Shown here: positions 8,015-17,006 of the stretch, one piece after another | Numbering within the stretch: the stretch's first letter is position 1 | How the letters are laid out: every line of letters starts with the position of its first letter | From: Haloferax marinisediminis | GTDB taxonomy: Archaea; Halobacteriota; Halobacteria; Halobacteriales; Haloferacaceae | NCBI RefSeq assembly: GCF_009674585.1 | Contig: NZ_WKJP01000005.1 | Location: 185,597 to 249,596, forward strand | DNA length: 64,000 nt | Direction: 5' to 3' | Notes under the pieces: generated by a model | What the model saw: only the letters and a program-made list of their open reading frames with translations | What the model was told of the DNA's origin: nothing | The model's database searches: none | Translations under genes and position numbers: made by a program

Positions 8015-9844
8015 ATGACGTCCTCTCGATTCGGACTCTGGAGCCAACTCGCTCTGATTGTCGGGTTCTCTGCGTTCGCCCTCGCAATCGGACAGGCATA
8101 CCAGAACCCAGCAACTGCCTACGAACTGTCGATTTATTCGAGCACACCTGAACTGTTCTGGGCACTCATCGCCATCGCGGTCGTTCTTTCGCTCACCATC
8201 GCGGTGTTTGGTGACCAGCAGTTTCGGGCACTCTCGTTACTGCTGGGAGGGATGAGTGTATTCTCGATCGTCTCGTTGCCACTCATCCGTGGATACTACT
8301 TCATCGGTTCAGGTGACTCACTGACTCACCTCGGGTGGGTTCGAGACGTCATCGACGGTGAAACAGCGATCACCGAGCTGTTGTACCCCGGCATCCACTC
8401 GTTCGCAATCTTGCTCACCGACGTTACTGGATTCTCACCAGAGCGCTCACTGATGCTGGTCGTTCTCTCGTTCGTCGCGCTCACGTTCTTACTCATCCCG
8501 CTCATCGCGTTCGAAATTCTCCCACGTGAGGATACCATCGTCGTCGCGGCGTTCTCCGGATTGCTCCTGCTCCCGGTCAACACGATTAGCACGCACTTGG
8601 CCCCGCACACGTTCAGTCAGGCCATGTTGTTTTCCTCTCTCGGAATCTATCTGTTCCTCCTGTATCTTACGCGCGCGGACCCCTCTCAGTCACGACTTCG
8701 AATCACGTCGTTCGGGGTGCTGTTAGTCTTCGTCGGGGCGGCGACAGTCCTCTACCACCCGATGCAGGCGCTCAACCTGTTCGTTCTGCTCGTCCTCGCC
8801 TCGGCGATCCAGCTGCTCGCACGGTGGCGTGACTGGGACAGTGCGATTCGAAGCCACAAGACGATGTACGTCCAGACGGCAGTTCTCGGTGCAGTGTTCT
8901 TGGCGTGGACGAGTCGACGTCCCGCATTCTGGAGCACGATCGACGCAGTCTCTCGGGCAGCAGAAGGCTACGTCGGTGGGGCCCCACCAACTGCAGCGGG
9001 GAGTACGGCTTCACAGGGGGCATCCCTCCAAGCAATCGGTGCGAGCCTCCCCGAGATATTCGCAAAGCTGTTCATGGTTAGCTCACTCTACGTCGGCCTC
9101 ATGGGGATTCTCGTCCTCGCGGTCCTGCTCCACCGTCTCGATGCGCTCCCGGAGACCGACGCAAAAGTTCGGTATCTCACTGTGGGCGCACTCGGCACGC
9201 TCCCGTTCGTCGTCGTCTACATCCTCGGCGACGTGGGCGAGCTCCACTTTAGGCTCCTCGGGTATCTCATGATCATCGCAACCGCCGTCGGCTCTGTCTC
9301 CCTCGTCCTCGGACTCCGCAAACTCGCGTCTGGTATCGGGGTCCGCTCGACGCATCTCGCGGTGGCAGTCGTGCTGTTGTTGTTACTCCCTGCTGCACTC
9401 ATCACGGCGTACCCATCTCCGTACATCTACCAACCAAACCAGCACGTGACGCAGTCTGAGTTGGCTGGATACGAGCAAGCCTTCGAACTTCACGAGGATG
9501 GACTCACGGTGGCGGCCGTTCGCCAAGGGCCATGGCGGTACAACGACGCAGTCCTCGGAACGGACGAAACGCCGCGTGACGCGTACGACCGCTCGGTTCC
9601 GACTCGTGAGATAAACACGCTGAACTCCACGTTTGCAGGTGATGGCTACCTCGCAGTGACCGAGTACGACCGTCAACGCGAGATCAACGCGTACCAAGAA
9701 CTTCGGTACACACAGGCTGGGTTCGAATCCCTCGATGCACGCCCGGGAATCAACCAGGTCATCTCGAACGGTGACTTCACGCTCTACTTCGTCGAAGAAC
9801 GAGTCGTCGACCAAGACGCCGCGATGGCCGAAGCGGCCGCCTGA
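8015..9844 (+). CDS. Large polytopic membrane protein, GT-C-like (possible glycan polymerase or transferase)
   Basis: The 609-aa protein has a dozen or more hydrophobic helices through about residue 470, then a soluble extracellular C-terminal domain of about 130 residues. The first long external loop carries GSGDSLTHLGWVRDVIDG, which resembles the acidic loop near the first helices of GT-C membrane glycosyltransferases, but I cannot identify a named family. It sits among genes for glycan decoration and export. A GTG at 8006 in the same frame could also start the protein; the ATG at 8015 is chosen because of codon preference. The promoter-like CATAACAATAC lies 25-35 nt upstream. Confidence 0.75.
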   Translation: MTSSRFGLWSQLALIVGFSAFALAIGQAYQNPATAYELSIYSSTPELFWALIAIAVVLSLTIAVFGDQQFRALSLLLGGMSVFSIVSLPLIRGYYFIGSGDSLTHLGWVRDVIDGETAITELLYPGIHSFAILLTDVTGFSPERSLMLVVLSFVALTFLLIPLIAFEILPREDTIVVAAFSGLLLLPVNTISTHLAPHTFSQAMLFSSLGIYLFLLYLTRADPSQSRLRITSFGVLLVFVGAATVLYHPMQALNLFVLLVLASAIQLLARWRDWDSAIRSHKTMYVQTAVLGAVFLAWTSRRPAFWSTIDAVSRAAEGYVGGAPPTAAGSTASQGASLQAIGASLPEIFAKLFMVSSLYVGLMGILVLAVLLHRLDALPETDAKVRYLTVGALGTLPFVVVYILGDVGELHFRLLGYLMIIATAVGSVSLVLGLRKLASGIGVRSTHLAVAVVLLLLLPAALITAYPSPYIYQPNQHVTQSELAGYEQAFELHEDGLTVAAVRQGPWRYNDAVLGTDETPRDAYDRSVPTREINTLNSTFAGDGYLAVTEYDRQREINAYQELRYTQAGFESLDARPGINQVISNGDFTLYFVEERVVDQDAAMAEAAA

Positions 9845-9903
9845 AACTCTGGAGTATGCGAATTATAACTATCCAGTAACGAAACGAATGACGCTCCAGA
9901 GCT

Positions 9904-11316
9904 ATGACTGAGCGTCCAAATATCGTCTGGATTACACTAGAGAGTACGAGAGCGGACCACACCACGATGGGTGGGTACGACCGCGAGACGACACCGAACT
10001 TACAGCGAATCGCAGACAGCGACGGTGGCCGATATTTCTCTGAATGCTTCTCTCACGGTATCTGGACCCTCGCCTCCTCGGCGTCGATTCTCACTGCGAC
10101 GTATCCTTCGCACCACGGCGCAGGAATGACTGGAGACGCGATTCCACCTGTACTCAAAACCGTCGCCGAACGGTTCCAACAGTCTGGTTACGACACGGCG
10201 TGTATCTCTCCCAACTCTCACCTGAGCGCAGCGACCGGACTCGACCGTGGGTTCGACGAGTTCGTCTGGCTCAGCAAGTCCACGCTCCGTGAGTCTGTTG
10301 GCCTCAAGACGATTCTCTCGTACGTTTGGAACATCCAGTCGCACGGTGGTGGACTGACCCTCGACACCCGAAAACACGGCACCGATTACATGCTCAACGA
10401 GTTGGCGCTCCGATGGCTTCGGGAGCGACAGACGAAGTCGGACCCGCTGTTTCTGTATCTCCACTACGGTGGACCGCACCACCCATACTCCCCGCCAGAC
10501 CGCCACCTCGAGAAATTTGCACGTGACACTGGGATGTCGTTGAAGGAGATCAAAGAGATTGGATTGGACCACCACGAGAATCTCTACGAACACATGGCAG
10601 CGTCGACTCCCTTCTCCGACGAGGAGTGGCGTGCCTTGGCGGCGCTCTACGATGGTGAAATATCACACGTCGACGAACTCGTGGGCGAACTGTTCGACAC
10701 GGTACAGTCACTCGATATCGGTGAGACGATTTTCGTCATCACTGCCGACCACGGTGAACTGTTCGGCGAGAGTGGACTCCTCGCCCATCAACTCGTCACG
10801 AACGACGCTGTCTCTCACGTCCCACTCATCACACACGGACTAAACGCTGCGCTCGCGTACGAAGGAGAACTAGTACAACACGCAGACGTGATGACGACGC
10901 TGCTGGGATTAGTCGACGCACCTACCGATGGGACGCAGGGTGTCGACCTTCGGATGGACCACCGCGACGTTGCAGTCGTCCAGCGCGGTGCAGACCGGTG
11001 CCAACAGAACGTCGACAAACTCGTCGAACTCAATCCCGCGTTCGACGCGTCGAGGTTCCCCAGTTCGACGCTTACGGCACTCTTCAGTTCGGAGTTCAAA
11101 TACCAACACAGCGACGACGGTACAGAGCTGTTCCACCTCCCAGACGAGACGACTGACGTCTCCACCGAGTTCCCGACTGTCAAATCTGACTTCGACACCG
11201 CGTTTCACGAGTGGGTCGAGACGCAGGGTACTCCAGTGACCGACCAACGGCAAACAGGGCGCTTCACGGACGAGATGCGCGCCCAACTTGCCGACCTCGG
11301 ATATCTCGTCGACTGA
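9904..11316 (+). CDS. Sulfatase-like protein (alkaline-phosphatase superfamily)
   Basis: The 470-aa protein begins with PNIVWITLESTRADHTTMGGYDRETTPNLQ, the metal-binding start of sulfatase and phosphotransferase family proteins. HGIWTLASSASILTATYPSHH places a Thr/Ser where true sulfatases have the formylglycine Cys or Ser of CxPxR; that consensus is absent, so classical sulfatase activity is doubtful. Phosphoester hydrolysis or phosphoalcohol transfer is more likely. Later motifs are YLHYGGPHHPYSPP and VITADHGELFGE (metal ligands). No signal peptide or membrane anchor is visible, so it is probably cytoplasmic. It ends LADLGYLVD, a C-terminal signature shared with two other superfamily members in this window. 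Confidence 0.85.
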   Translation: MTERPNIVWITLESTRADHTTMGGYDRETTPNLQRIADSDGGRYFSECFSHGIWTLASSASILTATYPSHHGAGMTGDAIPPVLKTVAERFQQSGYDTACISPNSHLSAATGLDRGFDEFVWLSKSTLRESVGLKTILSYVWNIQSHGGGLTLDTRKHGTDYMLNELALRWLRERQTKSDPLFLYLHYGGPHHPYSPPDRHLEKFARDTGMSLKEIKEIGLDHHENLYEHMAASTPFSDEEWRALAALYDGEISHVDELVGELFDTVQSLDIGETIFVITADHGELFGESGLLAHQLVTNDAVSHVPLITHGLNAALAYEGELVQHADVMTTLLGLVDAPTDGTQGVDLRMDHRDVAVVQRGADRCQQNVDKLVELNPAFDASRFPSSTLTALFSSEFKYQHSDDGTELFHLPDETTDVSTEFPTVKSDFDTAFHEWVETQGTPVTDQRQTGRFTDEMRAQLADLGYLVD

Positions 11317-11679
11317 ACGGTTCACGCGTCTCCCTGACCTCTCGTCGGCGTCGGTCTCGCTGGTCTCCCGTGGCCATCGTCTATCTGGTACAGAAGTGAT
11401 TACAACATGTCTACAACAGCGGACAAGTTTTGGTACTTTCAAAAATATCTGACTATCTTCGAAATACACTGGTCAAAACCGGGTACTGTTCTAAAAAGAC
11501 GAATTATATTGCGATGGGACGTGAGCACCTGATTAGTATCTGGTGCCCATGCTACACCATAAGGATAGCTTTCTGGTGGACAAATGATTGCCAAATAGCC
11601 TTAATTGAGACATAAATTTGGAGCAATTGCTTCAAATGTGGTCAAATATGTTATTTATTCAAGTTTCTTTGCACCGAGT
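11317..11679. other. AT-rich intergenic region before the beta-helix gene
   Basis: This 363-nt stretch is clearly lower in GC than its neighbours from about 11400 onward (AAAATATC, ATTATATTGCG, CTTAATTGAG). It shows no coherent coding frame. TTATTTATTC, roughly 21-30 nt before the ATG at 11680, is a plausible TATA box for the beta-helix gene. Confidence 0.4.
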
Positions 11680-14457
11680 ATGCAGAAGGACCCCGACCAG
11701 AACGAACGCAACCAACTCCACGGTAAGCCTTCCAGCAAACCAACAAACCTGGGCCGCAGATCGTATCTGCGTATGGCCGGCGTTGCTCTTGGCAGCGTCG
11801 GTGCGACCAGCGCGGTCGTCGAAAACGCCTCCGCAGCCCAGTCGGTCCGTGGAATTACGTTCGACCGTGTACTCAACGCCGCTGATTTCTGTGACACCAC
11901 GGGTCAGCGTGACTGTTCCAGCGCAATCGAAAGCCGTCTGACCGACGGGACGCTCATCAAGTTCCCCAAAGGGACGTACAAGATTGCCAACGACATCTAC
12001 CCAGGTGGCCCCTCCAACGTTGGCCTGTACTCCGAAGAGGGTGCTGTGTTCAAGATTCCATCGAACCAGCACGTGACGGTGTTCCTCAACAAGGGCGGCC
12101 GGAACGTCCTCTTCGAAGGTATCGACATCGACCAGACCGCCGACGGCGCGTTCGGGAACATGAAAATCCTGTGCCGGGACAACGCGCAGATTCGGAACGT
12201 CGAGGTTATCGGTCGCGCACCGAACGCAGACGAGCGCCTCGACCAGCACATCCTCGCGGACGTCTACGATTCTGATGGGACGTCCATCATCCAGAACTTT
12301 AAGGCCGCCTACGGTGGGTATCTCGGTGCGTACCGTAACAGTGCCGGTGGTATCCAGGCGACACCCGGTCACCACGGGACGCTGAAAATCATCGACTGCC
12401 ACCTCGAAGAGATGGCGAACAACGGTATCTACGCCACTCGGAACGATGGGAACATCCAAGTCGAGGGTGGTATCTACCGTAACAACGACGTCGCGCAGGT
12501 CCGCTTGATGGGCCCGAACTCGTACGTCAGAGACGCGCTCATCGAGATCGACATGAGCAAGTCCAACAACCCCGGCACGCCGCGGAAGATGCGGGGTATC
12601 TGGATAGAGACCAAGCAGTCGAAGTTCAGCGGGACGAAAAACGGTGCGTACATCGAAAACTGTACCATCATCGTCCGCGACTCGCCCAACAGTATCGAGG
12701 GAGTCGACCTCGACGAGACGGGCGGTTGGCTCGAAGTCAACGACTGTTACTTCGTCATCGACCGCAACAACACGCGTGCAATCACGGCGTACCGTCCCGA
12801 AGACAAGGCGTCGAACTACCCCAAGGCGCCGAGACCGTGGGACCTCAAAGTCACGAACTGTTCTATCACGGGCAGTGCGGCAAACCGTGAGAGCATCAAG
12901 ATTATCGGCCGCCCGGACTCGGTCATCGAAAACACCTGTATCCAGCAGACTAACACGGACCGCGACGGTGTGACCGTCGTCAACGCGTCGGACTGTTTCG
13001 TTGGGAACTCGACCATCAACGTCGATGGACAGGAAGTTCGCGAGGTGGACACGAACGTCCAGACGACGAGCATCTCGACGTCCGGAAGCTGTCCGCTGCC
13101 CGGTGACTCGTCGAACGACTCCACGTCTGACTCGACTGACGATTCGACCGATTCGACCGACTCCACTGACTCGTCGTCTGGTTCGGTTTCGGACACGGCA
13201 AGCACACTCGAAGTCATCTCGACGGAAGACCCCTCGGAACTCACCTACGAGTTCACGACGAGCGGTGAGATTTCGAAGATCTTCGACGACACGAGGAACT
13301 CTGCCGAGGAGAACAACGACGACGTCTCGCAGAACTCTGACGGCACGTGGTCTGTACAGGGGTACACCGGCAACGGATACGGTGACTCGTACGCCTTCGA
13401 GGGCGAACTCCTCGAGTTCAGTCCCGCTACTGGACCGGTCAAACTCGTCGTCGACGGCCAGGAAGTCGACCCGACCACGCTCGATGACTCGACGGATTCG
13501 ACGAGCGGCTCGACCGACTCCACCACGGATTCGACGTCTGATTCGACTGACTCGACCAGTGACTCCACGTCCGACACGACGACGACGCACGAAATCGTCA
13601 TCGATGGTGAGGGTCGCTCCGAGCTGACGAACTACGAGTTCACGGTCAGTGGCTCGGTCGAACAGACCGACGACCCAGGTGAAGACAACGTCAGCGATAC
13701 GACCGTCGTCGGCGCTGTCGGTGGTGGCATCGACAGCTTCGACTACACTGGCGATATCACTTCGTTCAGCATCGATGGGCCTGCAGCGGTCTTTGTCGAC
13801 GAACAGGAAGTCGACCCGACCACGCTCGGTGGCTCGTCGGATTCCACCGGCGATTCGACGGATTCGTCCACCGACTCCACGTCAGACACGGCATCCACAG
13901 TCGAAGTCATCTCGACCGAAAACCCATCCGAGCTCACCTACGAGTTCACGGCAACGGGTGAGGTCACGAAGATTCTCAACGACACGAGGAACTCTGCCGA
14001 GGAGAACAACGACGACATCTCGCAGAACTCTGACGGCACGTGGTCTGTACAGGGGTACACCGGCAACGGATACGGTGACTCGTACACGGTCAAGGGCGAA
14101 CTCACCGAGTTCAGCCCCGCCACTGGACCGGTCAAACTCGTCGTCGACGGGCAAGAAGTCGACCCGGCCACGCTCGGTGACGATGGTTCGAGCCAGACTG
14201 TCGAGACGGTCAGCAAACTCACCATCGACGGCATGGGTACTGACGAACTCGCTCACTACCGTTTCAGCGTCAGTGGCACGGTCAAGCAGATCGACGACCC
14301 CGGCGAAGACAACGTCAACAACCAGAAGGTCCGTGGTGCGACCCGTCGCGGTATCGACGAGTTCGAATTCACTGGCCAGATTACGTCGTTCGCCATCAAG
14401 GGACCGGCCCGTGTCTACCTCGACGACACGGTGGTCGACCCCGACACGCTCGGGTAA
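11680..14457 (+). CDS. Secreted right-handed parallel beta-helix protein with four C-terminal haloarchaeal beta modules
   Basis: The 925-aa protein has a Tat signal (LGRRSYLRMAGVALGSVGATSA, cleavage near ENASA/AQ) and no lipobox. Residues about 55-470 form a pectate-lyase-like parallel beta-helix, with repeated turns such as NNGIYATRN, GGIYRNNDV and IENCTI and an N-terminal cap containing FPKGTYKI. The C-terminal 420 residues alternate Ser/Thr/Asp linkers (DSTDSTDST type) with modules ordered A-B-A-B, each ending DGQEVDPTTL or similar. Type B (YEFTVSGSVEQ, DYTGDITSFSIDGPA) resembles a domain frequent at the C-termini of secreted haloarchaeal enzymes. The role could be surface glycan binding, cleavage or adhesion; no catalytic set is certain. 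The ATG at 11680 is chosen over the upstream in-frame start because it begins the signal. Confidence 0.85.
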   Translation: MQKDPDQNERNQLHGKPSSKPTNLGRRSYLRMAGVALGSVGATSAVVENASAAQSVRGITFDRVLNAADFCDTTGQRDCSSAIESRLTDGTLIKFPKGTYKIANDIYPGGPSNVGLYSEEGAVFKIPSNQHVTVFLNKGGRNVLFEGIDIDQTADGAFGNMKILCRDNAQIRNVEVIGRAPNADERLDQHILADVYDSDGTSIIQNFKAAYGGYLGAYRNSAGGIQATPGHHGTLKIIDCHLEEMANNGIYATRNDGNIQVEGGIYRNNDVAQVRLMGPNSYVRDALIEIDMSKSNNPGTPRKMRGIWIETKQSKFSGTKNGAYIENCTIIVRDSPNSIEGVDLDETGGWLEVNDCYFVIDRNNTRAITAYRPEDKASNYPKAPRPWDLKVTNCSITGSAANRESIKIIGRPDSVIENTCIQQTNTDRDGVTVVNASDCFVGNSTINVDGQEVREVDTNVQTTSISTSGSCPLPGDSSNDSTSDSTDDSTDSTDSTDSSSGSVSDTASTLEVISTEDPSELTYEFTTSGEISKIFDDTRNSAEENNDDVSQNSDGTWSVQGYTGNGYGDSYAFEGELLEFSPATGPVKLVVDGQEVDPTTLDDSTDSTSGSTDSTTDSTSDSTDSTSDSTSDTTTTHEIVIDGEGRSELTNYEFTVSGSVEQTDDPGEDNVSDTTVVGAVGGGIDSFDYTGDITSFSIDGPAAVFVDEQEVDPTTLGGSSDSTGDSTDSSTDSTSDTASTVEVISTENPSELTYEFTATGEVTKILNDTRNSAEENNDDISQNSDGTWSVQGYTGNGYGDSYTVKGELTEFSPATGPVKLVVDGQEVDPATLGDDGSSQTVETVSKLTIDGMGTDELAHYRFSVSGTVKQIDDPGEDNVNNQKVRGATRRGIDEFEFTGQITSFAIKGPARVYLDDTVVDPDTLG
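13288..13392 (+). repeat. 105-bp intragenic direct repeat, copy 1 (module A1)
   Basis: This segment in the first A module (DTRNSAEENNDD...YGDSY) recurs at 13981-14085 with a single difference, an exact register shift of 693 bp. Such identity contrasts with the divergence of the flanking module sequence and indicates recent duplication or gene conversion. Confidence 0.9.
13981..14085 (+). repeat. 105-bp intragenic direct repeat, copy 2 (module A2)
   Basis: This is the partner of the repeat at 13288-13392, lying in the second A module of the same beta-helix protein. The only difference I count is GTC versus ATC (Val/Ile) about 36 nt in. The surrounding module sequence is less similar. Confidence 0.9.
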
Positions 14458-14738
14458 CGGGTACCCCCTGAGCTAACACCTGGTTCCTTCTTCACTACTT
14501 TCGGATTCGATCGTCGAGAGCGACTGCTATCGCCCGAAACCAGCAGACTGCACAGTAGTCGTGGACTGTTTGGCGGGTAAGTTACCCATAACAAAGGCCT
14601 GAGGTAACCCTCGTTTTCATGAACGCGTTGTAAGAGCGAGGCGGCCGTCGAATCCTTCGTTTGGGGACAAAACGGCCGTCCGTCACGTCGGTTCGTGCGT
14701 TCGAGTACAACTCGACGCGACGACGAGGTAGCAAATTC

Positions 14739-16205
14739 ATGGTGAAAAGTTCCATCATACGGGGTCTGAAGGCGATGTTTGCAGCACAGAGCGTCTCGCT
14801 TCTGTCGAAAGGACTGCTAATCGTTCTTCTCACCCGGTACTTCCTCACTGCAGAGGAGTACGGGCTCCTCTTCTTTGCAATCTCCATCCTCTCTGTCACA
14901 CTGCTCTTCGCCAACCTCGGGCTTGCAAAGTCCGCGGCACGATATCTCGCCGAATATCGGAAGACCGACCCCTCGCAGGTACCGCACATCCTCTGGTCGA
15001 CGCTGAAGTACAACCTCGTGACGATACTGTTCGTCTCGGCTGCGGTTGTGCTGTTTAGTGAACCCATCTCGCGGCTGCTCGCCGAGCCACGGGTCGCACC
15101 GCTCCTCGTCGCCGGTGTCGGGTACGTCGCATTTAGCTCGCTGAAGACGTTCCTCTCGCTGTCGTTCCAAGGACTGAACAGCGTCGATTGGAGCGCGAAG
15201 ATCGACATCGTCGCCAACGCCGCCTTCCTCGTCTTTATCGTCGGATTTCTGTTATTGGGTCTTGGCCCATTGGGTGCGATATTGGGGTACACAGTTGGCT
15301 ACGTGCTGGCCGTTATCGTCGGATTCGGCGTCCTGTACTACAAGTTCTACCGCCCACTGAACGAGGGGGCCGAGAAAGAGACGGGCCTCTCGAAGCGTAT
15401 TCTTCGGTACAGTGCTCCACTGGCGGTCACCAGAGGTGCAGTGATGCTGGACAGTCGCGTCGATGCGATTCTGGTCGGCTACTTCCTGAACCCGGTCGCA
15501 GTGGGGTACTATATGCTCGGGAAGCAAATCACGGACTTCGTCATCGCGCCCGCGACCACGATTGGCTTCTCCATCTCGCCCACGTACGGTGAACAGAAGG
15601 TGACGGACAAACTCGAACGGGCGGCGAACCTGTACGAGACGACGTTCGAATACGTGGTTACGCTGTACGTCCCCGCCGCCGTCGGGATGGCCATCCTCGC
15701 CGAACCCACCGTCCGACTCATCTTCGGCGAGGGGTACCTCGGTGCAGTCCCTGTCGTGCAGGTGTTCAGCCTCTACGTCCTCCTCCGCGCGATAGACAAA
15801 ATTACGAACGATAGCCTCGACTTTATCGGACTGGCGGGCTCACGGGCCTACGCGAAGTCGGCGACGGCAGTCGCGAACTTCGCCCTGAACATCGCACTCA
15901 TCCCCGTCTTCGGTGTGGTCGGTGCCGCCCTCGCGACGGTCATCACGTACATCTTCCTCGTCGGGTACGAGGTGTACCTCATCTACACCGAGTTCTCGCT
16001 GTCGCTGACGCGACTCGCCCGGACGACAGCAATCGTCTGTCTCGTCACTCTCGGGATGGCGATTCCTGTCCTGGCGTTCGAACCCTTCATCTCCGGGATT
16101 GCGACGCTCGCCGTCGCGGTTGGACTGGGTATCGCCCTGTGGTCTGTGTTCGCCTCGGCAAGCGGCCTCTTCAGCTTCCGACGGGTCGTGTCGATGCTCC
16201 GGTAA
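14739..16205 (+). CDS. Polysaccharide flippase (Wzx/MOP family)
   Basis: The 488-aa protein has about 14 transmembrane helices and the polysaccharide-transporter fold: an N-terminal LKAMFAAQSVSLLSKGLLIVLLTRYFLTAEEYGLLFFAISI segment, where the EYG(L) turn after helix 1 is typical, a central domain with VTRGAVMLDSRVDAILVGYFL, and a C-terminal helix bundle. Members move lipid-linked glycans to the outer face of the membrane; AglR is the related haloarchaeal protein. The ATG at 14739 is chosen because the upstream in-frame extension is Arg-rich and non-conserved in character. A CATAACAAA element at 14587-14595 could be the promoter, with a leader of roughly 120 nt. Confidence 0.88.
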   Translation: MVKSSIIRGLKAMFAAQSVSLLSKGLLIVLLTRYFLTAEEYGLLFFAISILSVTLLFANLGLAKSAARYLAEYRKTDPSQVPHILWSTLKYNLVTILFVSAAVVLFSEPISRLLAEPRVAPLLVAGVGYVAFSSLKTFLSLSFQGLNSVDWSAKIDIVANAAFLVFIVGFLLLGLGPLGAILGYTVGYVLAVIVGFGVLYYKFYRPLNEGAEKETGLSKRILRYSAPLAVTRGAVMLDSRVDAILVGYFLNPVAVGYYMLGKQITDFVIAPATTIGFSISPTYGEQKVTDKLERAANLYETTFEYVVTLYVPAAVGMAILAEPTVRLIFGEGYLGAVPVVQVFSLYVLLRAIDKITNDSLDFIGLAGSRAYAKSATAVANFALNIALIPVFGVVGAALATVITYIFLVGYEVYLIYTEFSLSLTRLARTTAIVCLVTLGMAIPVLAFEPFISGIATLAVAVGLGIALWSVFASASGLFSFRRVVSMLR

Positions 16206-16278
16206 CCGCACGCAGTACATTTCTTTCGGCCATGTAGGAAAAGAATTTAACGCGCAAAGCTGACAGTGAAACACTATC

Positions 16279-16891
16279 GTGTCTCGACTTCATCGTCGAC
16301 GTCTGCTTGCCGTAGCCAGTCTCGGATTGTCGTCTGTTCTCATCGACTGTCTCGGCGGTGGCAACCAATCAATTGACACGACCGGAAACACGACAGCCAG
16401 TTCGAGGGCATCTCCAGAAACGACGAGCCAGAACAGTTCACCCAGCAATCGGTCAGAGCTCCCAAAATACGATTGTGATGTTGCGTCTCGGCGAGCCCGT
16501 TTCTCTGGAGACTGATGACGACGATGTCGTTCAACCGCCCGCCTATCCACTCTGCCCGGTCTCGCTTACGGATACCGAGGCTGTTGTCGAGTACGTCGAG
16601 GCGTACAAGCGGGCCTATCGACAGAATGGACTAGTTGAACAGTACTGGTCTGACCTTGTTGGACACAGCATGTACGTGGAGGGTATTCGGACGTACGACG
16701 CACCCGACGGCGCTGCCCTCGTCCGACTTCAGTACACGAACTCGGAGACGGTGGAGCTATCGAGCGGACTCGCTATCGGAGACTCACCACGTACCTTCGT
16801 GACGTACTACGTCGATGACCCAGTCGTCATCCGCGCAGAGGACGAGTGTGCTCGGTCAGATACTGGGACGCTCGACCCAACCCGTGGGTGA
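16279..16891 (+). pseudogene. Tat lipoprotein gene interrupted by a frameshift
   Basis: A GTG at 16279 opens a frame encoding a Tat-lipoprotein-type signal (HRRRLLAVASLGLSSVLIDC) and a Ser/Thr linker, then runs out at 16515 after CDVASRRARF. A second frame, shifted by +1, continues logically from GEPVSLETDDDDVVQPPAYP through a globular acidic domain (YVEAYKRAYRQNGLVEQYW, TFVTYYVDDPVVIRAED) to a stop at 16891. One extra base near 16485-16495 (TCTCGGCGAGCCC) would explain both. It may be a true pseudogene or an assembly error. The family looks like haloarchaeal lipoproteins of unknown function. Confidence 0.7.
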
Positions 16892-17006
16892 GTGGTACCC
16901 CAGTCGAGTGTTTCGAGTGACTGCTAGTCTAAAACAGGTGAATCCGAAGGTTCTGAAGCAACGGTTGGAGGCTCGATACAGAGAAAATGAGTTGTCGGTC
17001 GTCTCG

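Noticed and set aside
9904..11316. Assignment as a true sulfatase
   Set aside because: The CxPxR/SxPxR formylglycine motif is absent; only superfamily membership is supported.
11659..13590. Long minus-strand frame (643 codons) opposite the beta-helix gene
   Set aside because: Val/Arg/Asp-rich composition typical of the antisense frame of a GC-rich gene; no domain; fully overlaps a gene with signal peptide and repeats.
13100..13600. Short tandem GACTCGAC/GATTCGAC-like repeats resembling a repeat array
   Set aside because: They encode the Ser/Thr/Asp linkers in frame; spacing and variation do not fit a CRISPR array.
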